Assembly (NCBI RefSeq): GCF_030161415.1 | Contig: NZ_BSSU01000004.1 | Location: 62,001-126,000 of the forward strand | Direction of reading: 5' to 3' | Length of the DNA stretch: 64,000 nucleotides | Source of the DNA: Thalassotalea eurytherma | GTDB lineage: Bacteria > Pseudomonadota > Gammaproteobacteria > Enterobacterales > Alteromonadaceae | Shown here: positions 1 to 8,863 of the stretch, in pieces | How the letters are laid out: each line of letters opens with the position of its first letter | Position numbering within the stretch: the first letter of the stretch is position 1 | Notes under the pieces: generated by a model | Database searches by the model: none | The model's input: only the letters and a program-made list of their open reading frames with translations | Told to the model about the DNA's origin: nothing | Program-made: the position numbers and the translations under genes

Positions 1-2649
1 TCGCTCAACAAACGCCGGCTTCAATTCATCGGAAAGGAGACTTGAAACAACAGACACTGAACGTGACGCGTTGGGCACATAAACGACAGGATGAGAATAC
101 TGGGGCTCAATCTTTACTGCCGTATGGGCTTTAGAGGTTGTCGCACCGCCAATTAATAACGGGAGATCAAAACCCTGTCGTTCCATCTCTTTTGCGACAT
201 GCACCATTTCATCAAGTGATGGCGTAATCAAACCTGACAAACCAATAATGTCGACCTTTTCTTCTTTGGCAACACGCAAGATCTCTTCACACGAAACCAT
301 CACGCCAAGGTCAATAATTTCGTAGTTATTACACTGCAAGACAACACCGACAATGTTTTTACCAATATCGTGTACATCTCCTTTTACGGTTGCTAGTAAC
401 ACCTTACCATTCGACTTCGCTTGTGTTTTTTCAGCTTCAATATAAGGATTGAGATGCGCTACCGCTTGTTTCATGACTCGAGCTGATTTTACCACTTGAG
501 GTAAGAACATTTCACCAGCACCGAACAAATCACCAACGACATTCATACCATCCATTAACGGCCCTTCAATAACATCAAGAGGTCTTGTCGCTTCTAACCT
601 CGCTGATTCAGTATCTTCAACGATAAATTCGTTAATGCCTTTTACCAACGCATGCTCTAAGCGTTTATTCGTAGGCAATTCCCGCCATGACATATCAGCA
701 GCAGAGCTTGCACCTGTTGCTTGGCCACGATAGGACTCAGCAACCTCAAGAAGGCGCTCAGTTGCAGCGTCATCACTGTTTTGAACAACGTCTTCAACGG
801 CATTTAGAAGATCCTTTGGAATATCAGAATAAATAGCTAACTGGCCAGCATTAACAATCCCCATGTCCATGCCGTTTTTAATCGCGTGATAAAGAAAGAC
901 CGCATGAATAGCTTCACGAACAGGATTGTTGCCTCTAAATGAGAAGGATACATTCGAAACACCGCCTGAAATCATCGCATGCGGGAGCTTGTCTTTAATA
1001 TCAGCAACCGCTTCAATAAAATCTACCGCGTAGTTATTGTGCTCTTCGATACCTGTTGCGACAGCAAATATATTAGGATCGAAAATAATGTCTTCTGGTG
1101 GAAAACCAATCTCATCAACTAATATCTTATAAGCTCGCTGACAGATATCGAATTTACGTTTACGAGTTTCCGCCTGCCCTTCTTCGTCGAAGGCCATGAC
1201 AATAACCGCCGCACCATATCGTTTAATTAAGTTTGCCTGCTCTCTAAAGCTCGCTTCACCTTCTTTGAGGCTAATAGAGTTAACAATGCCCTTACCTTGA
1301 ATACACTGTAAGCCCGCTTCTAAAATGTCCCACTTCGAAGAATCAAGCATGATAGGTACTTTAGCGATATCAGGCTCACCAGCAATTAAATTCAAAAAGC
1401 GAATCATTGCACCTTTTGAATCCAACATGCCTTCATCCATGTTGATATCAATGATTTGTGCACCATTTTCAACCTGTTGCAAAGCAACCGAAATGGCTTG
1501 ATCGTAATTCTCTTCTTTAATTAACCGCTTAAAAATGGCGGAGCCTGTAACGTTAGTTCTTTCACCCACGTTAACGAATAAGCTATCTTTGTCGATAGTT
1601 AACGCTTCTAATCCAGATAAGCGACAGGCAACTGGGCGCGCTTCAATTTGTCTTGGTGCAATATTAGCTACCGTTTCAGCCATCCCTTTGATGTGTTCTG
1701 GCGTAGTACCACAACAACCACCAATAATATTTAAAAAGCCTGACTGTGCCCACTCTTGCACATGCTTATTCATGTCCTCTACAGTAAAGTCATATTCACC
1801 AAATGCGTTAGGTAAACCGGCGTTAGGATGGGCAGAAACCGCTGACTCACTAATGCGGCTTAATTCTTCTACATACTGCCTTAATTCAACCGGACCCAGT
1901 GCACAATTAAGGCCGAATGAGATAGGTTTAGCGTGGCGTAGTGAATTGTAGAATGCTTCGGTTGTTTGCCCTGATAATGTGCGCCCGGATGCATCAGTAA
2001 TGGTGCCGGAAATCATCACAGGTAAACGAACACCTTCTTGTTCAAAAACCGCCTCTACAGCGAAAATAGCAGCTTTGGCATTCAAGGTATCAAATATCGT
2101 TTCAATCAGAATGATATCACTGCCGCCTTTAATAAGCGCTGTCGTCGACTCTATATAGGCTTGCTTTAACTCTTCAAAACTAACATTTCGAAAGGCTGGA
2201 TCATTAACATCAGGAGAGATCGAACAAGTACGGTTAGTTGGCCCTAACACACCCGCAACAAATCGCGGTTTGTTCGGTGTTTTTTCATTAAATTCGTCTA
2301 CCGCTTCACGGGCGATCTTAGCGGCTGCATAGTTAATTTCGTAGCTGATTTCTTCCATATCATAATCAGCCATCGCAATGGTCGTTGCATTGAAGGTATT
2401 TGTTTCAATGATGTCTGCGCCAGCTGCTAGATACTCTTTGTGAATGGTTTGGATGATCTGCGGCTGAGTAAGCACTAACAAATCATTATTACCCTTAACG
2501 TCGCTATGCCAGTCAGCAAAACGATCACCACGATAATCTTGCTCTTCAAGCTTATACGCTTGGATCATGGTCCCCATTGCACCATCAAGAATCAGAATAT
2601 TATCTTTTAAAGCCTGTGTTAATTGATTAAACGATGCTAACTGCTGCAC
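1..2649 (-). CDS. metH: Cobalamin-dependent methionine synthase, 3' end cut by window
   Basis: Transfers a methyl group from 5-methyltetrahydrofolate to homocysteine through cobalamin, in the cytoplasm. The 883 codons present match the first three of the four MetH modules: homocysteine-binding barrel (zinc ligands in GGCCGTTP, Cys312 and Cys313), pterin-binding barrel, and the cobalamin cap plus binding domain (DVHDIGKN, axial ligand His760). The AdoMet-dependent reactivation domain lies beyond the left edge, since the family is about 1,220 residues. The start is GTG at 2649, preceded by AGGAG at good distance. It begins one base downstream of the metA stop, so the two are almost certainly co-transcribed and under the MetJ operator upstream of metA. 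The reading frame is open throughout the visible part. Confidence 0.96.
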   Translation of the reverse strand, partial: MQQLASFNQLTQALKDNILILDGAMGTMIQAYKLEEQDYRGDRFADWHSDVKGNNDLLVLTQPQIIQTIHKEYLAAGADIIETNTFNATTIAMADYDMEEISYEINYAAAKIAREAVDEFNEKTPNKPRFVAGVLGPTNRTCSISPDVNDPAFRNVSFEELKQAYIESTTALIKGGSDIILIETIFDTLNAKAAIFAVEAVFEQEGVRLPVMISGTITDASGRTLSGQTTEAFYNSLRHAKPISFGLNCALGPVELRQYVEELSRISESAVSAHPNAGLPNAFGEYDFTVEDMNKHVQEWAQSGFLNIIGGCCGTTPEHIKGMAETVANIAPRQIEARPVACRLSGLEALTIDKDSLFVNVGERTNVTGSAIFKRLIKEENYDQAISVALQQVENGAQIIDINMDEGMLDSKGAMIRFLNLIAGEPDIAKVPIMLDSSKWDILEAGLQCIQGKGIVNSISLKEGEASFREQANLIKRYGAAVIVMAFDEEGQAETRKRKFDICQRAYKILVDEIGFPPEDIIFDPNIFAVATGIEEHNNYAVDFIEAVADIKDKLPHAMISGGVSNVSFSFRGNNPVREAIHAVFLYHAIKNGMDMGIVNAGQLAIYSDIPKDLLNAVEDVVQNSDDAATERLLEVAESYRGQATGASSAADMSWRELPTNKRLEHALVKGINEFIVEDTESARLEATRPLDVIEGPLMDGMNVVGDLFGAGEMFLPQVVKSARVMKQAVAHLNPYIEAEKTQAKSNGKVLLATVKGDVHDIGKNIVGVVLQCNNYEIIDLGVMVSCEEILRVAKEEKVDIIGLSGLITPSLDEMVHVAKEMERQGFDLPLLIGGATTSKAHTAVKIEPQYSHPVVYVPNASRSVSVVSSLLSDELKPAFVER

Positions 2650-2650
2650 G

Positions 2651-3592
2651 TTATTCTCCTGTAATTGATGTCTGAATATGCTCAGCATCTAATTGGTATG
2701 GGGTGATTTGGTAAACATAATAATTGATCCAATTATTAAAGAGTAAACTGCCGTGACTGCGCCAACTGCTGCGCGGTTCATTATTTGGATCATCATGCTT
2801 AAAATAATTGAGTGGGAGTTTAGGTTCAAGCCCTGTGTTTAGATCTCGCTGATACTCTTGTGCAAGTGTGTCGGCATCGTATTCAGGGTGGCCTGTTACA
2901 AACACCTGACGTTTATCTTCACTAGCGACAAGATAAACACCTGCCACATCAGATTTAGCTAAAACATTTAGCTGCTCTATTGAACGGTAATCACGTTCTG
3001 CTACTTGAGCATAACGTGAGTGTGGCACCTTAAATTCATCATCAAAGCCTCTGGTTAAACGTTCGAGGGGATCTAAAACATCATGAAAATAAACACCAGA
3101 AAGCTTCTCCTCTCTAATTTCACGATCTAATCCATAGTGATGATATAGCGCTGCATGAGCAGCCCAACATAGGTACATAGTTGAAACAACATTGGTTTGT
3201 GCCCAATCAAATGCTTCACAAATTTTGTCCCAATAGCTCACATCTTCATAATTCACTAAACCCAGTGGCGCACCAGTAATTATCAAGCCATCGTATTGCT
3301 TATCTTTAACGTCATCAAACAATCGATAGAAAGATTCAAGGTGTGAAATAGGTGTATTTTTTGACGGATTTTTGTGAATACGAATCAAATCAACATTAAT
3401 TTGTAACGGTGTATTAGATAACATACGTAAAATTTGAACTTCCGTTTCAATTTTGTTCGGCATTAAATTAAGAATCGCCACTTCCATCGGACGAATATCT
3501 TGATTAACGGCGCGATATTCTGACATCACAAAAATATTCTCGTTACCAAGAATATTTAATGCTGGCAGTTGATCTGGAATTTTAATGGGCAT
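2651..3592 (-). CDS. metA: Homoserine O-succinyltransferase
   Basis: First committed step of methionine biosynthesis: acylates homoserine with succinyl-CoA in the cytoplasm. The 313 residues match the length of the family (E. coli 309). The catalytic Cys142 (YLCWAAH), His235 and Glu237 (TGHPEYD) are all present. Residue 111 is Gly (GAPLGL), which in this family is associated with succinyl- rather than acetyl-CoA use; that assignment rests on published structure-function work and is not certain from sequence. It leads a two-gene metA-metH operon. A promoter and tandem met boxes lie 30-90 bp upstream of the start. Confidence 0.96.
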   Translation of the reverse strand: MPIKIPDQLPALNILGNENIFVMSEYRAVNQDIRPMEVAILNLMPNKIETEVQILRMLSNTPLQINVDLIRIHKNPSKNTPISHLESFYRLFDDVKDKQYDGLIITGAPLGLVNYEDVSYWDKICEAFDWAQTNVVSTMYLCWAAHAALYHHYGLDREIREEKLSGVYFHDVLDPLERLTRGFDDEFKVPHSRYAQVAERDYRSIEQLNVLAKSDVAGVYLVASEDKRQVFVTGHPEYDADTLAQEYQRDLNTGLEPKLPLNYFKHDDPNNEPRSSWRSHGSLLFNNWINYYVYQITPYQLDAEHIQTSITGE

Positions 3593-3621
3593 GTGTACTT
3601 ACCTAGCTGACCTTTCTATTT

Positions 3622-3653
3622 AGAAGTTTTTACTTTTATACGTTTAGACGTCT
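3622..3653 (-). promoter_or_regulatory. MetJ operator (tandem met boxes)
   Basis: Four consecutive 8-bp boxes in phase: AGAAGTTT (3622-3629), TTACTTTT, ATACGTTT and a perfect AGACGTCT (3646-3653). The E. coli met box consensus is AGACGTCT, bound cooperatively by MetJ-SAM dimers in tandem repeats. The array sits just downstream of the -10 element of metA, where binding would block transcription. metJ itself is not in the window. Confidence 0.8.
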
Positions 3654-3656
3654 AAA

Positions 3657-3684
3657 ATAATAACTGAATAGCATTAAATAGCAA
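3657..3684 (-). promoter_or_regulatory. Probable sigma-70 promoter of metA-metH
   Basis: Reading on the minus strand, TTGCTA (-35, 3679-3684) and TATTAT (-10, 3657-3662) are separated by 16 bp. The -10 abuts the met boxes, which would cover the transcription start. Position relative to the operator makes this the best candidate; no experimental support. Confidence 0.55.
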
Positions 3685-3720
3685 GTAGCTTTTGATATAA
3701 GTTAGCACCTTTCTAGAAGT

Positions 3721-3750
3721 AAAAAAGGCCTCAAATTGAGGCCTTTTTTA
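3721..3750 (-). terminator. Intrinsic terminator of the HDOD gene
   Basis: Perfect stem GGCCTCA-AAT-TGAGGCC (3727-3743) flanked by A-run and T-run, 21 bp after the stop of the HDOD gene. It separates that gene from the metA promoter and is symmetrical, so it could also act on plus-strand transcripts. Confidence 0.85.
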
Positions 3751-3771
3751 CTGTTTAATTATTGAAGACTA

Positions 3772-4614
3772 TTAAGAAAACATTGCTTTGACATTACCTA
3801 CCATTTCATCAAACTCAGGCGTGTCCATAAAGCCTACATCTGGCATCACCCCTTTATCTACATAGCTTTTAAGCAACACAGAACATGTTGATTCTGATTT
3901 GAATATCCCCTTTTTAATTGCGCCAGCGCGAACGAAATCAAGGTAATCAGCTTCTTTAGGTAATACGGTTAAGTCACTCCAATCTCTAACAATTGAGGTA
4001 AAATCGTCACTAAATCCCCAAGCTTTAGTAACTTCAGCCCCTATCGGGCTAGAAAGTTTAACAATTGCTTGTTGTAAAAATGTCGGGTTTGCAAACACAT
4101 CTGGGTGGTTTTCAGCTTCCGTTAAGATTGGTAAAACACCCACATTATGAATGAGTGCGGCGAGTGTAAGTGTATCTAATGCCAGTGATGAATGTTTATT
4201 TTCAGCCTTATAAAAAGTCATTAATGCAATCGCTACTGATGCAATTTCAATGGTTTTATCCCACGATTTTTTTAAGTACATGCTAATGATATCGTTATCA
4301 GAGATAAACACTTGTTCTAACGCCATCGCCGTGGCGATACTTTTAATTTGTCTAAGACCAATTCGAGTAACGGCTTGGTTCACCGTTTCAACCTTTACTG
4401 AGCGGCCCATAATGGCATTGTTAGCAACCTTTAATATCCCTAAAGATAAAGCAGGATCTTGGCTAATAATATCACTCATTGCATTGAGGTTTGCATCGGG
4501 ATCGTCAGCGGCCTCTCTTACCTTAAGTGCTATTTTAGGTAATGTCGGTAAAACAAGTGCGTCTTGTTTAATTTTCTCAATCAGAATGATGTAGAGGGCA
4601 TTTTCTGTTGCCAT
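3772..4614 (-). CDS. HDOD domain signalling protein
   Basis: A single HDOD domain (an HD-related output domain without a hydrolase function) occupies about residues 15-215 of 280: the opening LPTLPKIALKV, the ISQDPALSLGILKVAN segment and the NQAVTRIGL segment are typical. HDOD proteins act as signalling platforms in chemotaxis, twitching, stress or c-di-GMP circuits, but the partner cannot be read from sequence. No signal peptide or membrane segment, so cytoplasmic. It stands alone, with its own terminator, between metA and trhP. An AAGGA ribosome-binding site six bases upstream supports the ATG at 4614. Confidence 0.8.
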   Translation of the reverse strand: MATENALYIILIEKIKQDALVLPTLPKIALKVREAADDPDANLNAMSDIISQDPALSLGILKVANNAIMGRSVKVETVNQAVTRIGLRQIKSIATAMALEQVFISDNDIISMYLKKSWDKTIEIASVAIALMTFYKAENKHSSLALDTLTLAALIHNVGVLPILTEAENHPDVFANPTFLQQAIVKLSSPIGAEVTKAWGFSDDFTSIVRDWSDLTVLPKEADYLDFVRAGAIKKGIFKSESTCSVLLKSYVDKGVMPDVGFMDTPEFDEMVGNVKAMFS

Positions 4615-4836
4615 AGGAAGTCCTTAAAATTAGTACCTATTTACAAAATAGCACAAATTTGTGTTTTATCATGTAGTTCAAAGTAATCAATTAACTAAAG
4701 GTAAACTACTTATAAACAATGATTTTTGATATACATCAAGTAAAAATTGATTTAATTACCTGTTTACAATGTCTGTATTGATGCATACCTGAAACAAACG
4801 ATAAAATAGCAGGATCTAAAGTAAGTTGGATTTTTG

Positions 4837-6189
4837 ATGTTTTCTCCTGAATTACTATCACCTGCTGGTAGTTTAAAAAATATGCGATATGCCTTTGCAT
4901 ATGGCGCTGATGCTGTTTATGCCGGTCAACCAAGATATTCGTTACGTGTTAGAAACAACGAATTCAATTTGGAAAATTTACAAATTGGTATCAACGAAGC
5001 TCACCAGTTAGGCAAAAAGTTTTATGTTGTAACCAACATTGCTCCCCACAATAGTAAATTAAAAACCTTTATCAAAGATTTAAAACCTGTGGTAGATATG
5101 GGTCCTGACGCTCTAATTATGTCTGATCCAGGCTTAATTATGTTGGTGAAAGAACATTTTCCAGATATGCCAATTCACTTATCTGTGCAGGCCAATGCAA
5201 TAAACTGGGCTACCGTAAAGTTTTGGTATCAACAGGGCGTAGAACGCGTCATTTTGTCACGTGAATTATCTGTTGATGAAATTGAAGAGATTCGTCAACA
5301 ATGTCCAGAAGTAGAGCTTGAAGTTTTCGTACATGGCGCACTTTGTATGGCATATTCTGGTCGATGCCTGCTGTCTGGCTATATTAACAAACGCGATCCT
5401 AATCAAGGAACGTGCACCAACGCGTGTCGTTGGAAATATGACGTGCACGAAGCTAAAGAAACCGAAACAGGTGATGTCATTGCATTAGCTTCTCAGCCTA
5501 AACCTGAAATTTACACACCAAGCGACGAAATCGTTTTGTTACAAGAGCAAGGTAGACCGGGTGAATACATGCCGGCATTTGAAGATGAGCATGGTACGTA
5601 CATCATGAATTCTAAAGACTTGCGTGCCGTTGAACTTGTTGAACGCTTAGTAAAAATCGGTGTCCACTCTTTGAAAATTGAAGGTCGCACAAAATCCTTT
5701 TACTACTGTGCTCGTACCGCACAGATTTATCGCCAGGCAATTAATGATGCCGTTGCCGGTCGTCCATTCAACGATAGACTTAACAGTGATTTAGAGCACT
5801 TAGCACATCGAGGTTATACTGAGGGGTTTTTACGTCGTCACCGCCATGGCGATACCCAAAACTACGAATATGGTTACTCAATCAGTAAAACCCAACAGTT
5901 TGTTGGTGAGGTGTTAGGCGTAAATGCCGAGAACGGATTAATTGATATTGACGTTAAAAATAAGTTCTTAGTGGGTGATGAGCTGCAACTGATGACACCT
6001 AACGGCAACCAAAGCTTTACCTTAACCCACATGGAAAATAAAAAAGGTGAAGTGATAAAAGATGCAAAAGGTTCAGGCCATAAAGTATCGCTTTCATTAG
6101 ACACAGACCTTGATTTAAGCCATGGAATATTACTACGCTATTTAGAAGACGGTGAGAATACACGCAACCCGTTTTTACAGGCTAAATAA
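4837..6189 (+). CDS. trhP: tRNA 5-hydroxyuridine synthesis protein TrhP (U32 family)
   Basis: Formerly YegQ, annotated as a U32 peptidase; in E. coli it is needed for prephenate-dependent hydroxylation of U34 to ho5U in tRNA. The N-terminal MFSPELLSPAGSLKNMRYA and the long barrel segment are close to the E. coli protein. A Cys-rich region around residues 168-200 (HGALCMAYSGRCLL, then TCTNACRW) fits the conserved metal- or cluster-binding cysteines of the family. A small C-terminal beta domain follows from about residue 370. The start is the ATG at 4837; a TTG one codon upstream is unlikely because homologues begin MF. It is followed after 6 bp by a YfhL-type ferredoxin, so both are probably one operon. 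Confidence 0.93.
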   Translation: MFSPELLSPAGSLKNMRYAFAYGADAVYAGQPRYSLRVRNNEFNLENLQIGINEAHQLGKKFYVVTNIAPHNSKLKTFIKDLKPVVDMGPDALIMSDPGLIMLVKEHFPDMPIHLSVQANAINWATVKFWYQQGVERVILSRELSVDEIEEIRQQCPEVELEVFVHGALCMAYSGRCLLSGYINKRDPNQGTCTNACRWKYDVHEAKETETGDVIALASQPKPEIYTPSDEIVLLQEQGRPGEYMPAFEDEHGTYIMNSKDLRAVELVERLVKIGVHSLKIEGRTKSFYYCARTAQIYRQAINDAVAGRPFNDRLNSDLEHLAHRGYTEGFLRRHRHGDTQNYEYGYSISKTQQFVGEVLGVNAENGLIDIDVKNKFLVGDELQLMTPNGNQSFTLTHMENKKGEVIKDAKGSGHKVSLSLDTDLDLSHGILLRYLEDGENTRNPFLQAK

Positions 6190-6195
6190 AAATTT

Positions 6196-6441
6196 ATGGC
6201 ATTAAAAATATTAGATTCCTGCATTAACTGCGACATGTGTGATCCTGAATGTCCTAATGAAGCAATCGCATTGGGAGAAAAGGTTTATGAAATTGATCCA
6301 GACAAATGTACAGAATGTGTTGGCCATTATGACGACCCTACCTGTGTATCGGTTTGTCCAATTGACTGTATCATAAAAGATCCAGATAACGTGGAAGATG
6401 AAGAACAGTTACTGGGTAAGTTTTTACTCATGCATGGCTAA
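6196..6441 (+). CDS. yfhL: YfhL family 2x[4Fe-4S] ferredoxin
   Basis: Small ferredoxin of 81 residues with two cluster motifs: CINCDMCDPECP near the N-terminus and CTECVGHYDDPTC followed by CPIDC. The insertion in the second motif is typical of the YfhL/Allochromatium type with one low-potential cluster. It ends in FLLMHG as family members do. The gene begins 6 bp after trhP, so it is likely co-transcribed. This suggests, as inference, that the ferredoxin supplies electrons or cluster chemistry to TrhP or another tRNA-modification step. Confidence 0.9.
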   Translation: MALKILDSCINCDMCDPECPNEAIALGEKVYEIDPDKCTECVGHYDDPTCVSVCPIDCIIKDPDNVEDEEQLLGKFLLMHG

Positions 6442-6460
6442 TAAATTAACCAATAAAATA

Positions 6461-6487
6461 AAAAAGGAGCGTAATGCTCCTTTTTTG
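6461..6487. terminator. Bidirectional terminator between yfhL and the dehydratase gene
   Basis: Stem GGAGC (6466-6470), loop GTAAT and GCTCC (6476-6480), with an A-run before and six T after. It lies between convergent genes and can serve both. Confidence 0.8.
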
Positions 6488-6509
6488 TTGGTGTTCTACA
6501 AAGGCCCCG

Positions 6510-7685
6510 TTATTTAACGGTTAGATGAGGCGATCTTTTCACTACCTCATCATTTAACTCGATACCAATACCAGGCGCTTCACTGACTTCAAAAACGCCA
6601 TTTTTAGGTTGCGGGTCTTGTATACATAACTCCCTATTCCAAGATTTAATAGCATAGGTGTGATGCTCATGAATTAAGAAGTTAGGAATTGCCGTTTCTA
6701 AATGAAGTGACGCTGCTGTAGCCACAGGACCACCACAAACATGGGCTTGAATACGAATGTCATAAACGTCGGCATAGTCACACACTTTCTTCGCTTCAGT
6801 AAAGCCACCACATAAGCCAACATCTGGCTGTAAGACATCGATCGATTGGTCTTCAAAATACGGTCTAACATCCCAACGATGATACAAGCGCTCACCGCCG
6901 GCAATCGGCACGCGTAAACTATCAGATACTTTCTTATGTACTTTTGAATTTAAGTAGTTAACAGGCTCTTCAAACATCATGCAGCCTACTTCTTCAATGA
7001 CTTCACCCATTTGAATTGCTGAAGCCGCCCCCATTAATGAATGAGCTTCAAAAATGATATCAACATCTTCACCTACCGCGTCACGAATAGCGCGTAAACG
7101 GTCACCGAATAAACGCATTTGAGGCTTTGTGAAAAGTTTTGTTCGATCAAATGAAGACTCGCCATTTCCGTCATAAACAATTGGGTCAACTTTTACCGCA
7201 TCATAGCCTTCAGCCATCGCTTTAAGCGCCGCTTGCGCATACTCTTCAGGTTCAATAAGTTTTTTACATTCTTTATCCCAGTCAAATTGCAACTGACTAG
7301 CATAGGTTCTTAATTTGTCGTTAACTTTACCACCAAGCAATTGGTATACTGGCACGCCGAGCGCTTTGCCTTTAATGTCCCACAAAGCAGTATCGATAGC
7401 ACTCATCGCAGAATACAGTACCGGCCCGCCTCCTAAACCCCAAAAGCTTTCACGTAACATGCGTGACCATAGCATTTCAGTTTGGAAAGGATCTAAACCA
7501 ATAAGCACCGCTTCAGCAATTTCTTTAATCATAGCTGCCGCTGCACTATGACCCCAGTCGTAAGCTAAGCCTGCCTCACCAACGCCACTGATCCCCTCAT
7601 CGGTATGAATTCGAATAAAAACTGGGTTCCAAGGTGGACGCTCTGGACAATGAATATCAAAAATTTCTATATGAGTAACTTTCAT
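6510..7685 (-). CDS. Enolase superfamily dehydratase, mandelate racemase subgroup
   Basis: A 391-residue enolase-superfamily enzyme. Visible active-site residues are the Lys165-x-Asp167 pair on strand 2, metal ligands Glu213, Glu239 and Glu265 on strands 3-5, Asp288 on strand 6 and general base His315 on strand 7. The His-Asp dyad points to the mandelate-racemase subgroup, most of whose members dehydrate sugar acids (galactonate, gluconate and others) or racemise. The GGERLYHRW segment recalls galactonate dehydratase-like enzymes, but substrate cannot be assigned. The capping domain forms the first 125 residues. Only 26 bp separate it from the upstream class II aldolase-like gene, so both are probably transcribed together and may act on one substrate. 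No transporter or regulator is adjacent. Confidence 0.85.
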   Translation of the reverse strand: MKVTHIEIFDIHCPERPPWNPVFIRIHTDEGISGVGEAGLAYDWGHSAAAAMIKEIAEAVLIGLDPFQTEMLWSRMLRESFWGLGGGPVLYSAMSAIDTALWDIKGKALGVPVYQLLGGKVNDKLRTYASQLQFDWDKECKKLIEPEEYAQAALKAMAEGYDAVKVDPIVYDGNGESSFDRTKLFTKPQMRLFGDRLRAIRDAVGEDVDIIFEAHSLMGAASAIQMGEVIEEVGCMMFEEPVNYLNSKVHKKVSDSLRVPIAGGERLYHRWDVRPYFEDQSIDVLQPDVGLCGGFTEAKKVCDYADVYDIRIQAHVCGGPVATAASLHLETAIPNFLIHEHHTYAIKSWNRELCIQDPQPKNGVFEVSEAPGIGIELNDEVVKRSPHLTVK

Positions 7686-7711
7686 TTTTATACCTAAAAT
7701 TATTGGCTAAC

Positions 7712-8482
7712 TTACTGAGCAAAACTCGGATCAGCTTTATAGACTTTGCGTAACATCGCTGGCCAAGACTTTTGACCGCCAGTTGCACCTGAATGAACAA
7801 CATTTGCTTGCGCTTTAATGTTATCAACAATGGCTTGTTCAACCATGATAGGTTTCATGTCCGTTGACATGATTTGGAGTTGCACTTGGCAAGCACGTGT
7901 CAAATCATACATATGCATAAACGCGTCACCGATGGTTTGTCCTAACGTCATGCCGCCATGGTTTCTTAGTAGCATGAAATTTTTATCACCTAAATCAGCC
8001 TGCAGTCGTAGCTTCTCATCACTATTTACCGCTAGCCCTTCATAATCGTGGTAGCTCATCGATGCTAAGGCAAACATGGCATATTGGCTAAGTGGCAATA
8101 AGCCCTCTTCTAAACTTGCAACGGCAATGGTTTCATTGGTATGAAGATGCAGTACACACATCGCATCATGGCGAACTTGGTGCACAGCAGAATGAATGGT
8201 GAAGCCAGCAGGGTTAATCTCAAATGGGCTGTCGCTATCTAGAATATTTCCATGAATATCAATTTTTACTAAATTAGACGCCGTAATTTCATCAAACGCT
8301 AAACCAAACGCGTTAATCAGGTATTCATCTGTATCAGGAATACGTGCTGAAATATGCGTATAAATAAGATCGTCCCAGCCATGCATTGCCACCAAACGGT
8401 AACAAGCGGCTAAATCAACGCGTGTTTGCCACTCTGCTGATGATACTTTGTCTTTTAGAGAAGGTGCTGGAATTTCAAACAT
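7712..8482 (-). CDS. Class II aldolase/adducin family protein, catalytic Glu absent
   Basis: A 256-residue protein with the class II aldolase/adducin fold. The zinc ligands are recognisable: His112 and His114 (LHLHTN) and His175 (LRNHGG). In L-fuculose-1-phosphate aldolase a catalytic Glu lies 19 residues before the first zinc His; here that position is Gly93 (NPAGFTIH). Many uncharacterised adducin-like members share this change, so the protein may bind metal but catalyse something other than retro-aldol cleavage. It is first in a two-gene unit with the dehydratase. An AAGAG sequence ten bases upstream supports the ATG at 8482. Confidence 0.85.
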   Translation of the reverse strand: MFEIPAPSLKDKVSSAEWQTRVDLAACYRLVAMHGWDDLIYTHISARIPDTDEYLINAFGLAFDEITASNLVKIDIHGNILDSDSPFEINPAGFTIHSAVHQVRHDAMCVLHLHTNETIAVASLEEGLLPLSQYAMFALASMSYHDYEGLAVNSDEKLRLQADLGDKNFMLLRNHGGMTLGQTIGDAFMHMYDLTRACQVQLQIMSTDMKPIMVEQAIVDNIKAQANVVHSGATGGQKSWPAMLRKVYKADPSFAQ

Positions 8483-8568
8483 GACTGCTCTTGTGGTTTT
8501 AGATGTCTATATGGCTAACTCTACATGACTTATTGTTTTGAATAAAGCGAATTTACCTCCTATCTGGC

Positions 8569-8742
8569 TTACATCACATTTTTAATGAGGGCGGTAATTA
8601 ACAAGATAAAAACTAACACGATAATAATTTTACTGTATTTCCCCTGTTGCTTTTCATCCATAGGCTTACCGTACTTCTCACCAAAAACAACCATTAACGC
8701 TACGCCGCCAAAGACGCAGGCCAAGATAATTAATAACGTCAT
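8569..8742 (-). CDS. Small hydrophobic membrane protein, 57 residues
   Basis: Open frame of 57 codons with AAGGAGA four bases before its ATG, which is the main reason to accept it. It has two hydrophobic stretches, about residues 2-20 (LLIILACVFGGVALMVVF) and 38-52 (KIIIVLVFILLIT), joined by a charged loop GEKYGKPMDEKQQGKYS. The predicted topology is a two-pass inner-membrane hairpin. I do not recognise the family. It ends 86 bp upstream of the aldolase-like gene on the same strand, so it could be the first gene of that transcript. Confidence 0.7.
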   Translation of the reverse strand: MTLLIILACVFGGVALMVVFGEKYGKPMDEKQQGKYSKIIIVLVFILLITALIKNVM

Positions 8743-8863
8743 AAATTCTCCTTACTTTATTTCCATTGATAAATAATTTATTAAGTTTCTTCGATAATTT
8801 ACTGCTATTAAAGCATTTTTTAATTAAAATAAATGTGGATATTACTCACATATTATTAAAGTT

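Noticed and set aside
1535-1951. 138-codon open frame on the plus strand
   Set aside because: Lies opposite metH, whose frame is complete with conserved motifs; composition follows the antisense of metH.
8585-8776. 63-codon plus-strand open frame
   Set aside because: No ribosome-binding site and odd composition; the opposite strand carries the better supported 57-residue membrane protein.
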